Positions 36,701 through 48,168 of a stretch of DNA of 64,000 nucleotides are shown here, one piece after another. The translations under genes were made by a program, and so were the position numbers. The stretch spans positions 59,215,371 through 59,279,370 of the forward strand of contig NC_068567.1 in assembly GCF_025698545.1 (NCBI RefSeq). The letters run 5' to 3'. The stretch is from Gossypium raimondii (taxonomy: Eukaryota; Streptophyta; Magnoliopsida; Malvales; Malvaceae). The first letter of the stretch is position 1. Every line of letters starts with the position of its first letter. The notes below the pieces were generated by a model that was not told the origin of the DNA, did no database searches, and saw nothing but the letters and a program-made list of their open reading frames with translations.

Positions 36701-38348
36701 GGACTGCACTTCACTGGGCTGCTTTTTGTGGCAGGCAAGGACCTCCAAACTTACTCTTGTTTGTGTTGTGTGCACACTTTGCACCTTGGGCCTTCAGTTT
36801 ATATTCTGACTGATATTACACTGTTTTTGCAGTAATCTCATTATGTACTCTTTGGTTATGAATCATTGATGACATCTCAGATTTGTGTTCTTTTTTTTCC
36901 CTTGAAATTCAGAGAGCGAACCGTTGCAATTCTAGTCTCTGTGGGAGCAGCTCCTGGAGCTCTTACAGACCCATCTCCAGAATTTCCTTTGGGCAGAACT
37001 CCTGCTGACTTGGCTTCTGCTAATGGACACAAAGGAATCTCTGGTTTCCTTGCAGAATCTTCCTTGACCAGTTACCTTTCTTCACTCACGATGGATGATC
37101 AGAAGGAAGCTGTACAAACAGTTTCTGATCGAATAGCAACTTCTGTCAATTATAGTGATGCGCAAGACATACTGTCACTGAAGGACTCAATTACTGCTGT
37201 ATGTAATGCTACACAAGCTGCTGATCGAATACATCAAATGTTCAGGATGCAATCCTTCCAGCGGAAACAGTTGAGAGAGTCCAGTGATGGTGTGTCTGGC
37301 GAACATGTTATTTCACTTCTAACTACTAAGACACGCAGGCCATTTCAAAGTGACGGGGTAGCCCATGCTGCTGCAACACAAATCCAGAAAAAATTTCGTG
37401 GTTGGAAGAAAAGAAAAGAATTCTTATTGATCCGGAAAAGAATTGTAAAAATTCAGGTTCATTGCTGCTCTTTTCTTTTTCTTTCTTTTCCATCTTTTCC
37501 TTGGCAAGGGGTTATGTCATAATCCGGTTGTCTCTATGTCCCTGCCTTACGGCGAAGAATACTTCATCCTGTCATGGAAACCTTGAGTGGTGGCTTTTTG
37601 ATATAGTGATGTTTTCATAGGCAATTTTTCTCATTGATTGTTTTTATCTTAAATGTAAAATTTAACACTTTTAGTTTCAGGATCTGTTGATCTATTATTT
37701 ACCTCAAGAAAATTTGAATTTATTGATTTCTAATTTTATGGTGTGAAGGCCCATGTCAGAGGACACCAGGTGCGGAAACAGTATAAAACTTTTGTCTGGT
37801 CGGTGGGAATTCTGGAGAAAGTTATTTTACGGTGGAGACGTAAAGGGAGTGGTTTGCGAGGATTTCGTCGGGATGCAATTATCAAACCTGACCCACAGTG
37901 CACACTTCCAGAAGAGGACGAATATGATTTTCTCAAGGAGGGAAGAAAACAAACTGAAGAAAGGTTTCAGAAGGCACTTACTAGGGTAAAGTCCATGGCT
38001 CAGAATCCTGAAGGACGAGGTCAATATCGTAGATTGCTGACATTGGTTCAAGGGATTCAAGAAAATAAGGTATGTGTTGTTTTGATATAAATTTCTCTTT
38101 TAGTAAAAGTTCCAATTCAGAAGGCTTCAATGATGTTTAGATATCCATGATCATTCAAACAATCGAGGATACTTTGTTTTGATTGTGAAAACATGTATAA
38201 AGAACTGAATTGTTTCGAGATAATCCTTCTACAGGCTTGCAACATGGTTTTAAACAGTACAGAAGAAGTGGCTGTTGCTGATGAAGACTTTCTCGACGTC
38301 GACTCTCTTTTGGATGATGACACTTTCATGTCTATTGCATTTGAATAA
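30749..38348 (+). CDS. CAMTA: Calmodulin-binding transcription activator (CAMTA1/2-like)
   Basis: A complete 13-exon gene, 1052 aa. Exons: 30749-30788, 31638-31757, 32079-32194, 32334-32422, 33041-33083, 33732-33891, 34029-34145, 34263-34579, 35060-35548, 36046-36734, 36913-37456, 37749-38069, 38235-38348. CAMTAs are nuclear Ca2+/calmodulin-controlled regulators that bind CGCG-type sites in cold, defence and general stress responses. The CG-1 DNA-binding domain spans about residues 14-136 (HRWLRPAEICEIL, then the basic RYFRKDGHNWRKKKDGKTVK with nuclear-localisation character). A TIG domain follows at about 498-568, ankyrin repeats at about 660-760 (GVLHLAAALGY, GWTALHWAAFCGR), IQ motifs at about 880-925 (AATQIQKKFRGWKKRKEF, VKIQAHVRGHQVRKQY) and the calmodulin-binding helix ILEKVILRWRRKGSGLRGF. 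The N terminus MADQASYSLAPRLDI and the SPTSTLTSLCEDADSG block fit CAMTA1/2 rather than CAMTA3 or CAMTA4. Intron 10 is GC-AG. Confidence 0.95.
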
Positions 38349-39649
38349 CCTGGCTGGATGTCGAACGTTGTACATAGACAGGTGTTTAACTTCATTCTGT
38401 CTGTAAATACAATATATCTAACACTTTTAGGTTCTAATGTACTCAGCACTATCTCCTTGTTTCTAGGTAGCGTAAAAGAGCAGCCCATTTCTATTATTCA
38501 GGTTAATATATAGTTTTAATATCATAAATTCTCAGTTCAAGGGGTAGAGTAGTATTTATTGGTTGCGAGTATTTTGTAAAATCTGTTGAGAGGAATGATG
38601 GGCTTTGCTTTGTTAATGGGGTTGGCTAATTATCGTGGAGTTCTGGTATTTCATGTAATACGGACATATACTGATTCCTTGTGTGTTTTACTTCGTCCAG
38701 ATGTGACTTCATACACTCAACCTATATAAAGAGGAGGCTTAGAAAATTCCGGTCAGAGATTTCGTAACGGTTCAATTTTAATCAATTTTGGAAAAATATT
38801 AGTATTTTGATTTTTTTAAAAGCAAACCAGATATCATAAGTTACCTAACTAAATTGATTTTTACCGGCTTGGATTTGTTCATTGGTTTTTAAAATTTACC
38901 ATTCTGAATTATACTGTTACCATATCTGCATTGTTAAATCTACTGAATCTTACCTGTTCAAATAGATTTCAAGTTTTTTCACCATTTTCAAAAATGTGTT
39001 GGAACTGTATTGGTTCGGAGTAAGAAATTAGATCGATGGACTCATGAACATGTACAAATCGATTGAACCAGATTAAAAAATTAATTGAATCAATTCTCTA
39101 TTTTTAATATATATTTTTTTATTTTTATAATTTTTAAATGATTTATTCACTTAAATTGTATAAATTAATTGGATTGATCAAATGATTATCTAATCGGTTC
39201 ATAGATCTAATTTTGAACATCAGCCTTAATTGAATAAATTTGGAAGAGAAAAATAACACTTTTTGCCCCATTTACTGTAGAAAGAAACAAAGTTCCCCCG
39301 CATTGCTAAATTCTCTTTGCCACTTCCGAAATTTTAGTAGCAAAGAAGTTCATGAAATGGATTTATATTGAGAAAAGGAAGTAAAAACAAATTAGTGAAT
39401 GAATATACATATGAATCAAGTCCCTGTGACAGGAAATTTTAGACTATGGATTAAGCATACAGAGTGCTAATGAATGGTTCTACTTTTGTTTTTGTTCATT
39501 CACCGGACGAAATAAATGATTTTTGTTTGTTATTGTTCATTCATCGAACTAAATAAATGATCATGAGTAAGATTTGAGCCGGATGCTAATATTTTCCCGG
39601 AGAACATAATCTTTGGAGTTGCAGGTATAATACAAATGCTTTCAGCTCT
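38349..39649. other. Intergenic region between convergent CAMTA and TOM1-like genes
   Basis: Contains the CAMTA 3' flank (to about 38,700) and AT-rich sequence with no ORF, RNA gene or clear transposon end. The genes on either side converge here, so it should hold both 3' ends. Confidence 0.6.
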
Positions 39650-42600
39650 TCATCTTATTGGGTGGTACTGTTCAGAGACCCGCTTCGGAGGCAATTTTCG
39701 AAGAATGAACAGCACCAAAGCTGATGGAAGAATTTCTACGAACTGTCACACCCACAAGAAGGAAAATTAGAAAAAGAAAAAGAATGGGAAAATAGGGTAA
39801 GTATTCCTTGAATAAACTGGAAAATATTCATAAAAACTTCACAATATGCTATAAGCTTTCTAGTTTGTTCATATCTAGATTTACTATGATCCTAACCTGT
39901 GCTTCTATGGACCTAACGTGCTTGTTACAGAAGAGAAAAGACACCGAAATCTCAGCTCCAAAATAAAGGTTAGATGTTATATTTCTTCTTCTTGGTTGTT
40001 TAAGATGATGTTAATGAATAAATGAGTCTTTAAGCAAATAAACTGGTCTAAGATGATTAGAAATCCTTCTAATTGTTGCATGAATAAATGAGTAGCACAC
40101 TATAGAAATAAAATGTACCATGTAATAGATAAGATTTAGGATTGGATGATCTAGAACATCAAGACCAGCATTCATGTCGGCCGAGAGTGTGGACTGCAAA
40201 ATAAAACCAAGAGAAGCCATTTTTGTTACATATATGTAAGTTGAATGTAGTATTTACTTCTAAATCGAATAGGGCTCACCACAATGCATCTTATCAAGAA
40301 ACAAGTACAGCAGATTCCTGTTACAAAGCCGACCTGTCATAGAAATAGGGCATTGTTATTGCTAACTTTCAATGCACAAGTCATCTTTAAACAAATGATA
40401 AATTCTTTAACGATACAAATTAACATACCTCGAACAGCTTTCTTTGACGACCTCTTGATTCGATAGGGAACCGTCTCAACATGAAGAACAACCTACCAAC
40501 GAATGAAAAGTGAATAGGTAAGGGACAGAAACTAAAACCCGTCAGAGGGTTGATATCGATTCTTACCTCCCACCATATATCATGAACCCCAATGCAGCAC
40601 AGAATGATATTACTGCAAAAACAAAAATGAAATGACCAGACATGTCCATTACTTCGGTTCGGTTCGGTTCTTGTCAGTTTAATGCAAATTAATGGGTTTA
40701 TTGAGTCCAATAGCTGATAAAATATAAAGAACTTACCTGAAATGAAGAGTCTACTAAGTTCCACTGCAAGATTGCTTTGACTTAATCTTACTGATATCCA
40801 TAGGCATGCCTGGTAGCATAGGAAACAAAATAGGCAACCTAAGATGGATTTTCTAGTTAATAGCTCTAATAAGTGATTACATTTTTACTTTTACCTGAGC
40901 AAAGTATATAAATCCGTTGATGCTATGGTATGCAGGCCGAAGTTTATTAATGGGAAGACTTCTTGCCTAAACAATAAAAAGAAAAGAAGAATCCCTGAGC
41001 ATCCATCCGTAAAGTGATAGTGATTACTTATGTCGAATTACTTTGTAGAAAGGGATATGGTTGTCTACCTGGTGATATATCTCGGCCCAGAAAAGGACAA
41101 GCAATGTTATGTTGAGAAAAATAAAAGACCGGGAAGATCCAGAAGCACCATTTCAAGTGCCTGTACAATGGAGCAAATTATAAGCAGGGGTCTAATTCCG
41201 AAGAGGTAACACATGCTTAAAAGATGGAGCAAAATCATAATACGGTTCCAACGTACCGCAAACTAATAGGTACGGCGTTATCTATTGTCTCTAATATACT
41301 TCAATGATCAACTAGTCTAGTTTCCTATTATTGATAGTGGACTTAAACAATATGAACTCTTAGACATCATATATGTACGTATGCGTGCATGCATGTATCT
41401 GTGTATGTATGTATGTATGTATGTACGGATATATGCATTTTTTATTTACGTATAATATGACAGGCTATTCGCGTGTTTTCTTATATCAATGTACCAGAAA
41501 TCAGAAATGAGTCCCGGAATAAAAACCGGAGCACAGGTACATTGACTGTAAACAGTGATGTATACCTTAGATTTAACGAGAAACACGCTCTTGTAGAAAC
41601 AGAATAGAACAGCCCTCACTGTTAAAATGCAGCAGAAAGTTATTAGCAAAGTGATAAAACAGCTGCTGGCACAACTATGGCAGAAAAAAAACACAACCCT
41701 TACATCCATTCACAATAAAGTTCATCAAGTGGAAAACCTTTTGTGTTGTCCACCCATACTCTGGCACTCTCAATTGAATGCGACATAGTTGTACCTATAA
41801 ATTGAAGCATTAAGCATTAATCCGTATTGCGCACTCATTACATAGGGCAAGAAACATGAAAGTGGAGCGAAAATAGCAGTGTCGGGATTCACATGAATCT
41901 CACTAGCATATTATAGATCCGAACACGACAACAATCCATAAGATTATAATTGCAAACAACATAAAGACTAACACTACAGTCCTAGGAGTTATTGAATCCC
42001 TCTTCATTTTTTGAATTAATTCTCCGATGTTACTCAAATTCTTCATTTTCACTAAAGTATCCGACACTTTACGACACTCCAAATATATGAAAAAACCTTA
42101 ATAAAATTGCGAGTAAGACGAATCAAACACATATCCATACCAAGCATTCATCTCAAATCCATGTAACATAACTTCCCCCTACAAGGCTAAAGAAGAGCAC
42201 CTAAGCACTTGTTGCCTATAGGAAACGATGGCAAAAAAAGTTAAATTTTCAGGGTAATGCAATGAGCTAACATACAAATAGGTACCTTAATGTGATCCCA
42301 GAATTACCAATCAATATAATTATAATTTCAACAATTATATATTTGATTTGATTTGATTGAAGATTCAAGATTACAAAAAACATTACATGCATGCATGCAT
42401 GATAAAAGAAATACACCCACAATAATGGCTTTTTAAAGTTCCATTTTAAATCACATTATTTTTCCTTCCAATTCCAGTTCTTTATCTGCAAAATAGACAT
42501 GAAAATGAAGCTAAGTAAAAACAGAATATTACCAGGGCAACAATGGAAACCACAGCATAGGAAGCAGATAATAAATAGAAAATGAATCTCTGCCATTCCT

Positions 42601-42694
42601 TAGATTCATCAATCTCATCCCACCAATCAAACATTATTCTTCCATCTTTAAACAAGAGTTTGTCAGTTAAAACAAAACCCTTTACTCTCACCAT
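39650..42694 (-). pseudogene. TOM1/THH1-like membrane protein gene, frameshifted
   Basis: Eleven exons on the minus strand: 42533-42694, 41704-41794, 41566-41618, 41069-41160, 40895-40966, 40737-40809, 40567-40612, 40429-40492, 40280-40333, 40119-40193, 39650-39742. The predicted family is the plant seven-helix TOM1/TOM3/THH1 proteins of the vacuolar membrane, host factors that tobamoviruses rely on. Recognisable blocks are [69 protein letters not shown] and [19 protein letters not shown]. All splice sites are canonical and every exon phase fits except exon 4, which is 92 bp where 93 are needed. One base is missing near 41,107-41,110, so translation stops after 119 residues and the rest is out of frame. 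Total coding length would otherwise match the family (about 291 aa). It could be a recent pseudogene or a base-call error. Confidence 0.88.
41403..41424 (+). repeat. (TATG)n microsatellite
   Basis: About five perfect tetranucleotide units inside an intron of the TOM1-like gene, preceded by related 'gcatgcatg' sequence from about 41,385. Confidence 0.85.
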
Positions 42695-45392
42695 TTGAAC
42701 TCTGCAAAACAACGACAGATCAATGGACACAAAAAACAACAAAAAGAAAAAAAAAGGATCAAAAAGAGAGAAAAGAACCCAAGAGAAAAAAGTTTATAGA
42801 AAGGGAGAGAAAGATCAATGAGAAAATTGGGGGGGACACGTGGAGAGAAATGAAGGAAAAGAAAACACAGAGAAATAATGGAAGATGGGCAACGTGTGGA
42901 AAAAAAAAGGACAACGGCCGAAACATAGTTGGTGGCATATTCGTTGATTTCGCAACAGACAATGCTTTGCTTTTGCTTTGGTAATGGCTACAAAAACCTA
43001 TAAACTGTGATTAAATCGATGCTAAAGCTAAAGCTAACCAGATATCGTTGTTTTTCTGCTTGACTTTACTTTTTATACAATCCCTTTTTACTTCAAACTT
43101 AAGATGGCAGCCATGGCCATAACCTTACCCCTTTATAGAGTTTTTTTCTTTTCATATAAAAATGGAGTTTCTTTCATGAAAACCTTTGGGTTTTTCTTTC
43201 TTAGCTGCAAACATGAAGAAAGTCTGTGATTAAGTTCGTTTAAATTGAATTTGTTGTTGGGGTAGTGATAAGGAATAGTACACTATGATTAGAAAAACAA
43301 TAAAACAATATAAAAATATTAAAAAAAAACATGTAAAAATGGTGGATCGTGCAGGGATGAGACAGGTTTTATGGTACTAACAAAGAAGTAAAAGGCGACA
43401 TGGGAATCTTTTTAAGTTGTGCCTCAGGATTTTATACATCAAATCGATGTTGTTTTAGGAAGGGAATAATATTGGAGAGGGGAATGTGAGATCAAACCCA
43501 AGCATTTGTAATAATAATATCCTTTTGTTTTGTTGTACTTGTATTTTGTTTAATTACTTCGTTGGTATGTTGCAGGCTAATTTAATTGGTTAGGACTGAT
43601 ACGTAGGCCACTTCATGAGCAGTGCTTTTTTTTTTTTTGTTTGTAGGTGATGTTTGTGTGATCCGAGATTTCTGTAGGGGAAAGAGTATATGAATATGGA
43701 ATGAATGAGTAAATGTCTTTTCATTGTCGGGTCAAGTCTGTTTAGTTCGTGTTTAACCCTAATATTAATATATTTTATATTTATTTAAATTTAGTAATTC
43801 CGAATTATAAATTAAAAATGTTTTTTAAATTTATTTATATTTGTAAATAATTAATCTAAAATAATTTTCAACCCTTCTATATTATTTAAAAAATATATAT
43901 TTATATTACTTTTAATTTAATGTTTATTAAATTTATATGCATTTTCATTTACTAATATTTTATATAAATATAATTTAACATTTTTTAATATATATATAAA
44001 ATACAAACTTAGAAAGTGGGCTAGGTTGAGTTAAGCCTCAGCCCAACCCATATTTTAATCGGGCTTATTTTTTAACCTAAACTCATTTTTCAAGTTTAAT
44101 ATTTTTGTTCAAATCATTCCAAATTTCAAGCCAACCTTTAAGCTTGGACTGGTAGCTCAACCCATAAATATGCCTATATGTAACTGGATAAAGAAAATTA
44201 CTACGTGTTTCTTTAATATTCCTTTTATGACCGTCATCAATGATTTTTGCATGAAAGGCAAATTGTAAAAACAAATATTAACTCCGTGATTTAGGTTTAA
44301 CTAATGATAAGTTGTATTATATGGTTGAGTTATAATGCTATAAGACAACTTATATTAATCTGCAATCTAAACTATTCATAGTCTATGGAATTAAATTGAG
44401 CAAACGATTCATGTTAAGACTATTATGTTATCTATAAGTCGATTAAGGAGATAACTTGTCTTGACTATCGAGTTGGATTGACTCCCAAAATAGATATATA
44501 GATGTGATTGTCTAAACTAGTAATACATTACTATAAGACAATACTTGTATTGTTTATGGTGTAACTTACCTAAATCATGAGTAAGTAAATATCATGTGTA
44601 TAACTTACATATTTTGATATTTTGATATTTTGAAAACATTTACTCTCATGGTAATGGGTCGAAATTGATATGTTGAGTTTAAGGCTCATGCATGGCATAA
44701 CTTCATTCACAATAATGGAATCATAGCTCGATTAAAAAGTTAATATGAATTATTTGAGTATTTTTAAAAATTAGGATCAAACTGTAAACACTTTTGTACC
44801 TATTGTATGAAGAATTTGGCTTTGATATGTTAAAAAAGCACAATGTCATTAAAATTTATGAGGATTTATTTAACACGTCAAATTTTAAGCAATTCAAATA
44901 ATAGATATACACGTATTTATAATTTGACCCATATATTTTAAATATATTTCACACCAAATTTGAAATGATCATATTCAACGATAAAGCTAGTGGAGATGTT
45001 GATATAAGGATTTGATTATAGGATATCGATACTTTGAGGAATTTGATTAGAACTTTTCGAAGTACAGGGATCGATTTCAAACTTGGATAGTGAAATTAAC
45101 CCAAAAAACAAACAAAGTCTAAAAATTTTGATGCATGGACAATGTACACTATCAATAAATCAAATGAAGATACATTATCGTAAATTTTTAAAACTAAATT
45201 TTCTAATTTTATTTTTAAAGTTGTGTCATCAACTTATTCATGGACGATGCATAAAAATATAAATCATCAATGTTTCACTCCTATAAAGTCTACTATCATC
45301 TTTTGTTTCCGTAGAGGTATGTGGCTCTCACTTTTACCTTCTTTAATCACATCTGCCGAGAATAATAAGAAAAATGAGAAGATAAAAGGTAC
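42695..45392. other. Gene-free region upstream of the TOM1-like gene
   Basis: The first 400 bp are purine-rich (on +) and probably the TOM1-like promoter and leader, with a CT-rich transcript strand. From about 43,720 to 44,170 a diverged copy of the 'gtgttcatgg/cgggtc' MITE-like family appears ('gtcgggtcaagtctg' ... 'agcccaacccatattttaa'). The rest is AT-rich with no supported gene. Confidence 0.5.
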
Positions 45393-46200
45393 CCGTTTTC
45401 CAAAATGCGCTTTTTATAGTACTCTGTTTATCAGTGGATAGGCAATTAGGTGAAGCTGATGTCACCTTTTCTTCAGGAAGAGAAGTTTCAGCATTTTGGT
45501 CAGCATGGTTGCTGGATGAAGTTGTCTGATCCAAAACTGGGGTGGACTTGTCCTCCTTGAGGCTTTTGTTTTCTGAATTTTCGACATTCTAGCATCCTGA
45601 TGACCGGCATCATTGACAACACTGCCAAACTCTTTAACTCACATCAGATATAAGAGCCACAAAGTGGCAAGGAGATATAAGCTTGAAAAAAGGTTTACAT
45701 ACCTCTCAGAACCAGTAGTTTGCTCCTTCTTGTCATCCGGTGGATCTTCCAAAATAAAGCAGTTCCTTGCAGCCAGTTGAATGTTGGGAGAACTACCTTT
45801 CAGTGAAGTCTGCGCTGAAAACACAGTCGGATGAGAAGCGGAAAGGCTTGTGGAATTTTCGTTACTACTTGGCCTAAGCAGAAGATGCCATATAAATTCA
45901 TTTTTTAAAGGTAGAATTCCCTCTTGCTCTCTTAGGAACATAAAACTGAATATAACGTGCATACGTAGATACAGAATACATATATCAATTCCACCCCAAC
46001 AGATATAATTGGTGCAGCTATTCTCTTTCATAGTGCACTCAATATTTTGAGGTTAAGACTTATTAGTCAAGTCACAATTCACGATCCAATACTTCCTGCC
46101 TTGCGTCCAAGTCGCCAACTTCAATATCTGGCAGATCTTTCGACTCAATTTGTACACTCGGATTTGCATGAAATTTCTTCATAATCCTATTACGTCTCCA
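45393..46200 (-). pseudogene. Exon-like debris of an unidentified gene
   Basis: Three minus-strand pieces look like exons. One, 45393-45588, reads NVENSENKSLKEDKSTPVLD and on to FWKTG, between an AG and a GT. A second, 45713-45873, reads RPSSNENSTSLSASHPTVFS and on to TTGSER, also AG/GT bounded. A third, near 46,080-46,200, reads KFHANPSVQIESKDLPDIEV. The phases of the first two do not join into one frame, and no start, stop or partner exons are visible nearby. I do not recognise the family; the composition (Ser, Asn, Lys, Glu) suggests a disordered region of a larger nuclear-type protein. Confidence 0.35.
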
Positions 46201-46246
46201 AGTACACATCAGCGCATTTCTCATTAAAGATTAATAGTAAAATTTG

Positions 46247-46333
46247 ACCTTTGAATTATGGAAAAAAAACCCCTACAGCTATACGATGGTTGAACCTTTG
46301 AATTATGAAAAAAAAAACCTACAGCTATACGAT
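46247..46333 (+). repeat. Tandem duplication of about 47 bp beside the hAT MITE
   Basis: Two adjacent copies of a unit starting 'acctttgaattatg' and ending 'ctatacgatggttga'. The second copy is interrupted at 'tatacgat' by the MITE at 46,334, and its remainder resumes at 47,057. The duplication therefore predates the insertion. Confidence 0.8.
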
Positions 46334-47048
46334 TAGGGGTGTGCAAAATTCGGGTAAAACCGAAAAAATTTGGTTAACTGACCGAATTCGGTTAATCGGT
46401 CGGTTAACCGACGGTTGGGGGTCGGTTAATTATTTTTTGATTTTTCGGTTAACGGTTAATTCGGTTCAAAACCGATCGGTTAACCGAATTTTTTCGGTTT
46501 AACCGAAAAAATTAATAAATAAAATTATAATATATAAATAGGCCCACTATTCACCTAAACCCAATCCAAACCCAAGTATTCAATTCAATCCAATTACCCA
46601 ATCTAATTACCCAACCCAACCTAATCATAAAAATTACAAATAATTTAACAAATAAAAATAAAATTCTAAAACTAAAACTAAAACTAAAACTAAAACTAAA
46701 GTATAAAAGTCTAAAAATAATTTAATTATGTATGATTCAATTAGGTTAATTAGGTTAATTCGGGTAATTCGGGTAATTCGGTTAATTCAATTAATTCGGG
46801 TAATTTGGTTAATTCGGGTAATTCGGTTAATTTGGTTAATTCGGTTAATTTTTAACCAAAAATAAAAAACATATAATTTTCGGTTAATTCGGTTAACCGA
46901 CCGAATTAACCGAAAAAATTTTGGTTCGGTTAATTTTTTTAAAAAAAATTCGGTTCGGTTAACGGTTAAAAATTTTAAAAGGTCGGTTAATTCGGTTAAT
47001 ACTATTTCGGGTCGGTTAACCGGTCGGTTAACCGAATGAACACCCCTA
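46334..47048. mobile_element. hAT-type MITE with GGTTAA-rich interior
   Basis: A 715-bp element with terminal inverted repeats TAGGGGTGTGCA and TGAACACCCCTA (12 bp, one mismatch). Both sides carry a perfect 8-bp target duplication TATACGAT (46,326-46,333 and 47,049-47,056), as hAT elements leave. The interior is dominated by dozens of GGTTAA/TTAACC words in 'cggttaattcgg' arrays on both strands, so it could fold into a large hairpin. It also holds an (AAAACT)n tract at about 46,667-46,700. No transposase is encoded. Confidence 0.88.
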
Positions 47049-47376
47049 TATACGATGGTTGAATGAACAAACTCCAGTTGGAACAGGTGAAAGTATAAAC
47101 TACATTTTATGTTATTTCATAATTTCAAACAGTAATAAGTCTCGGTTCTATATAACATATTATTAAGCAAATCCCCTAATAGAGAAGTAGCCATATGTGC
47201 ATTTGATTATGCATGTAATGTATCATTTTCTTATTAACTACTAATATATAATTCATTCATTATAATAATATTTTCGATGACATTGCTTTTATGTCTCTAA
47301 ACAAAAGAGACTAATGAGAGCAAAATGTTTCATCCTATGGTTTGAACTAGTCGTATAATGTTAGGGGAGGCAGCAA

Positions 47377-48168
47377 CATTTAGTTCATCTTGTTCCACTT
47401 AGATTCAAAAATATTCTCACTCTTGAGCTTCATAAAATATTGAAGCGTGAGTAGACTGTTCAATCCGGCTTGATAACTTGATCCGGTAATATGAGCCACG
47501 TTTAATGTTTGAGCTATTTTATCTAAACCGCCTAACAGCCCCAAGAACTTGAAGGTGTGCTTGAGGCTGAAAATGTTGTAGCTGAAGAAATAAGCTAATT
47601 GATCCACGAATGAGTGAAGATGCAAAGGCAATCAACTTTGAGTAAGAATCTTTAGCATAAATCTGATGAAAAGTAATCCAAGTAATACTTTTTAGATCAT
47701 AGCAATTGAAAACTAAGCCGTAATCCCAAAGCTTCTTTGCAAAATCTTTAGAATCAATCCCCTTCTCTTTATTCTTCTCAAAATCTATCCCTTGACGTTT
47801 GAGCAGCTCAACCGTATCGCTAGCATAGCAGTCTTGATTAATATCGAAATCTCGAAAATTAAATTCCCAAATGTAAGAAAAGGGAGAATCAAAGTCCAGT
47901 AAATTACCCTGAGCATCCGAAAGACTCAAGCTAAGCTGAATAATTTGAAGCGCGTCAACATTTGACTTCATATGGTGACAATTGGTCACCAGACTGCCTT
48001 CACGGATCACTTGTTTATTAAGTTTAATAATATCATCCCCAGAAATTCAGTATATATAGATACAAAAGAATACCTCAAAATTGCTGCCTTAATCAATGAA
48101 AGTTCACTGTTCAAATCTTCAGCAAAAGCCCATCTCACAACGATTGACTTATTGCCAGAAATCGACAT
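47377..48168 (-). pseudogene. CAF1-like CCR4-NOT deadenylase pseudogene
   Basis: An intronless relic of a plant CAF1 (CCR4-associated factor 1) deadenylase, normally about 250-280 aa and shortening mRNA poly(A) tails. Starting at 48168 the protein opens MSISGNKSIVVRWAFAEDLN, then ELSLIKAAILRYSFVSIYTEF. The frame ends in TGA near 48,014 and continues in another frame with MKSNVDALQIIQLSLSLSDA, WEFNFRDFDI and GIDSKDFAKKLWDYGLVFN. It shifts again near 47,600 into LLGGLDKIAQTLNV and SYQAGLNSLLTLQYFMKLK. The catalytic DEDDh set is lost: DTEF has become YTEF, the YDFGYL block is missing, and HQAGSDSLL has become YQAGLNSLL. Lack of introns fits either a retrocopy or the many naturally intronless plant CAF1 genes. 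Confidence 0.88.

Noticed and set aside
39650-42694. Calling the TOM1-like locus an intact gene
   Set aside because: Exon 4 has a stop caused by a missing base and no alternative GT/AG choice within it restores the family sequence.
46334-47048. Reading the GGTTAA array as a telomere-like or CRISPR array
   Set aside because: Units are irregular, occur in both orientations and lack unique spacers; exact hAT-like ends and an 8-bp duplication explain it.
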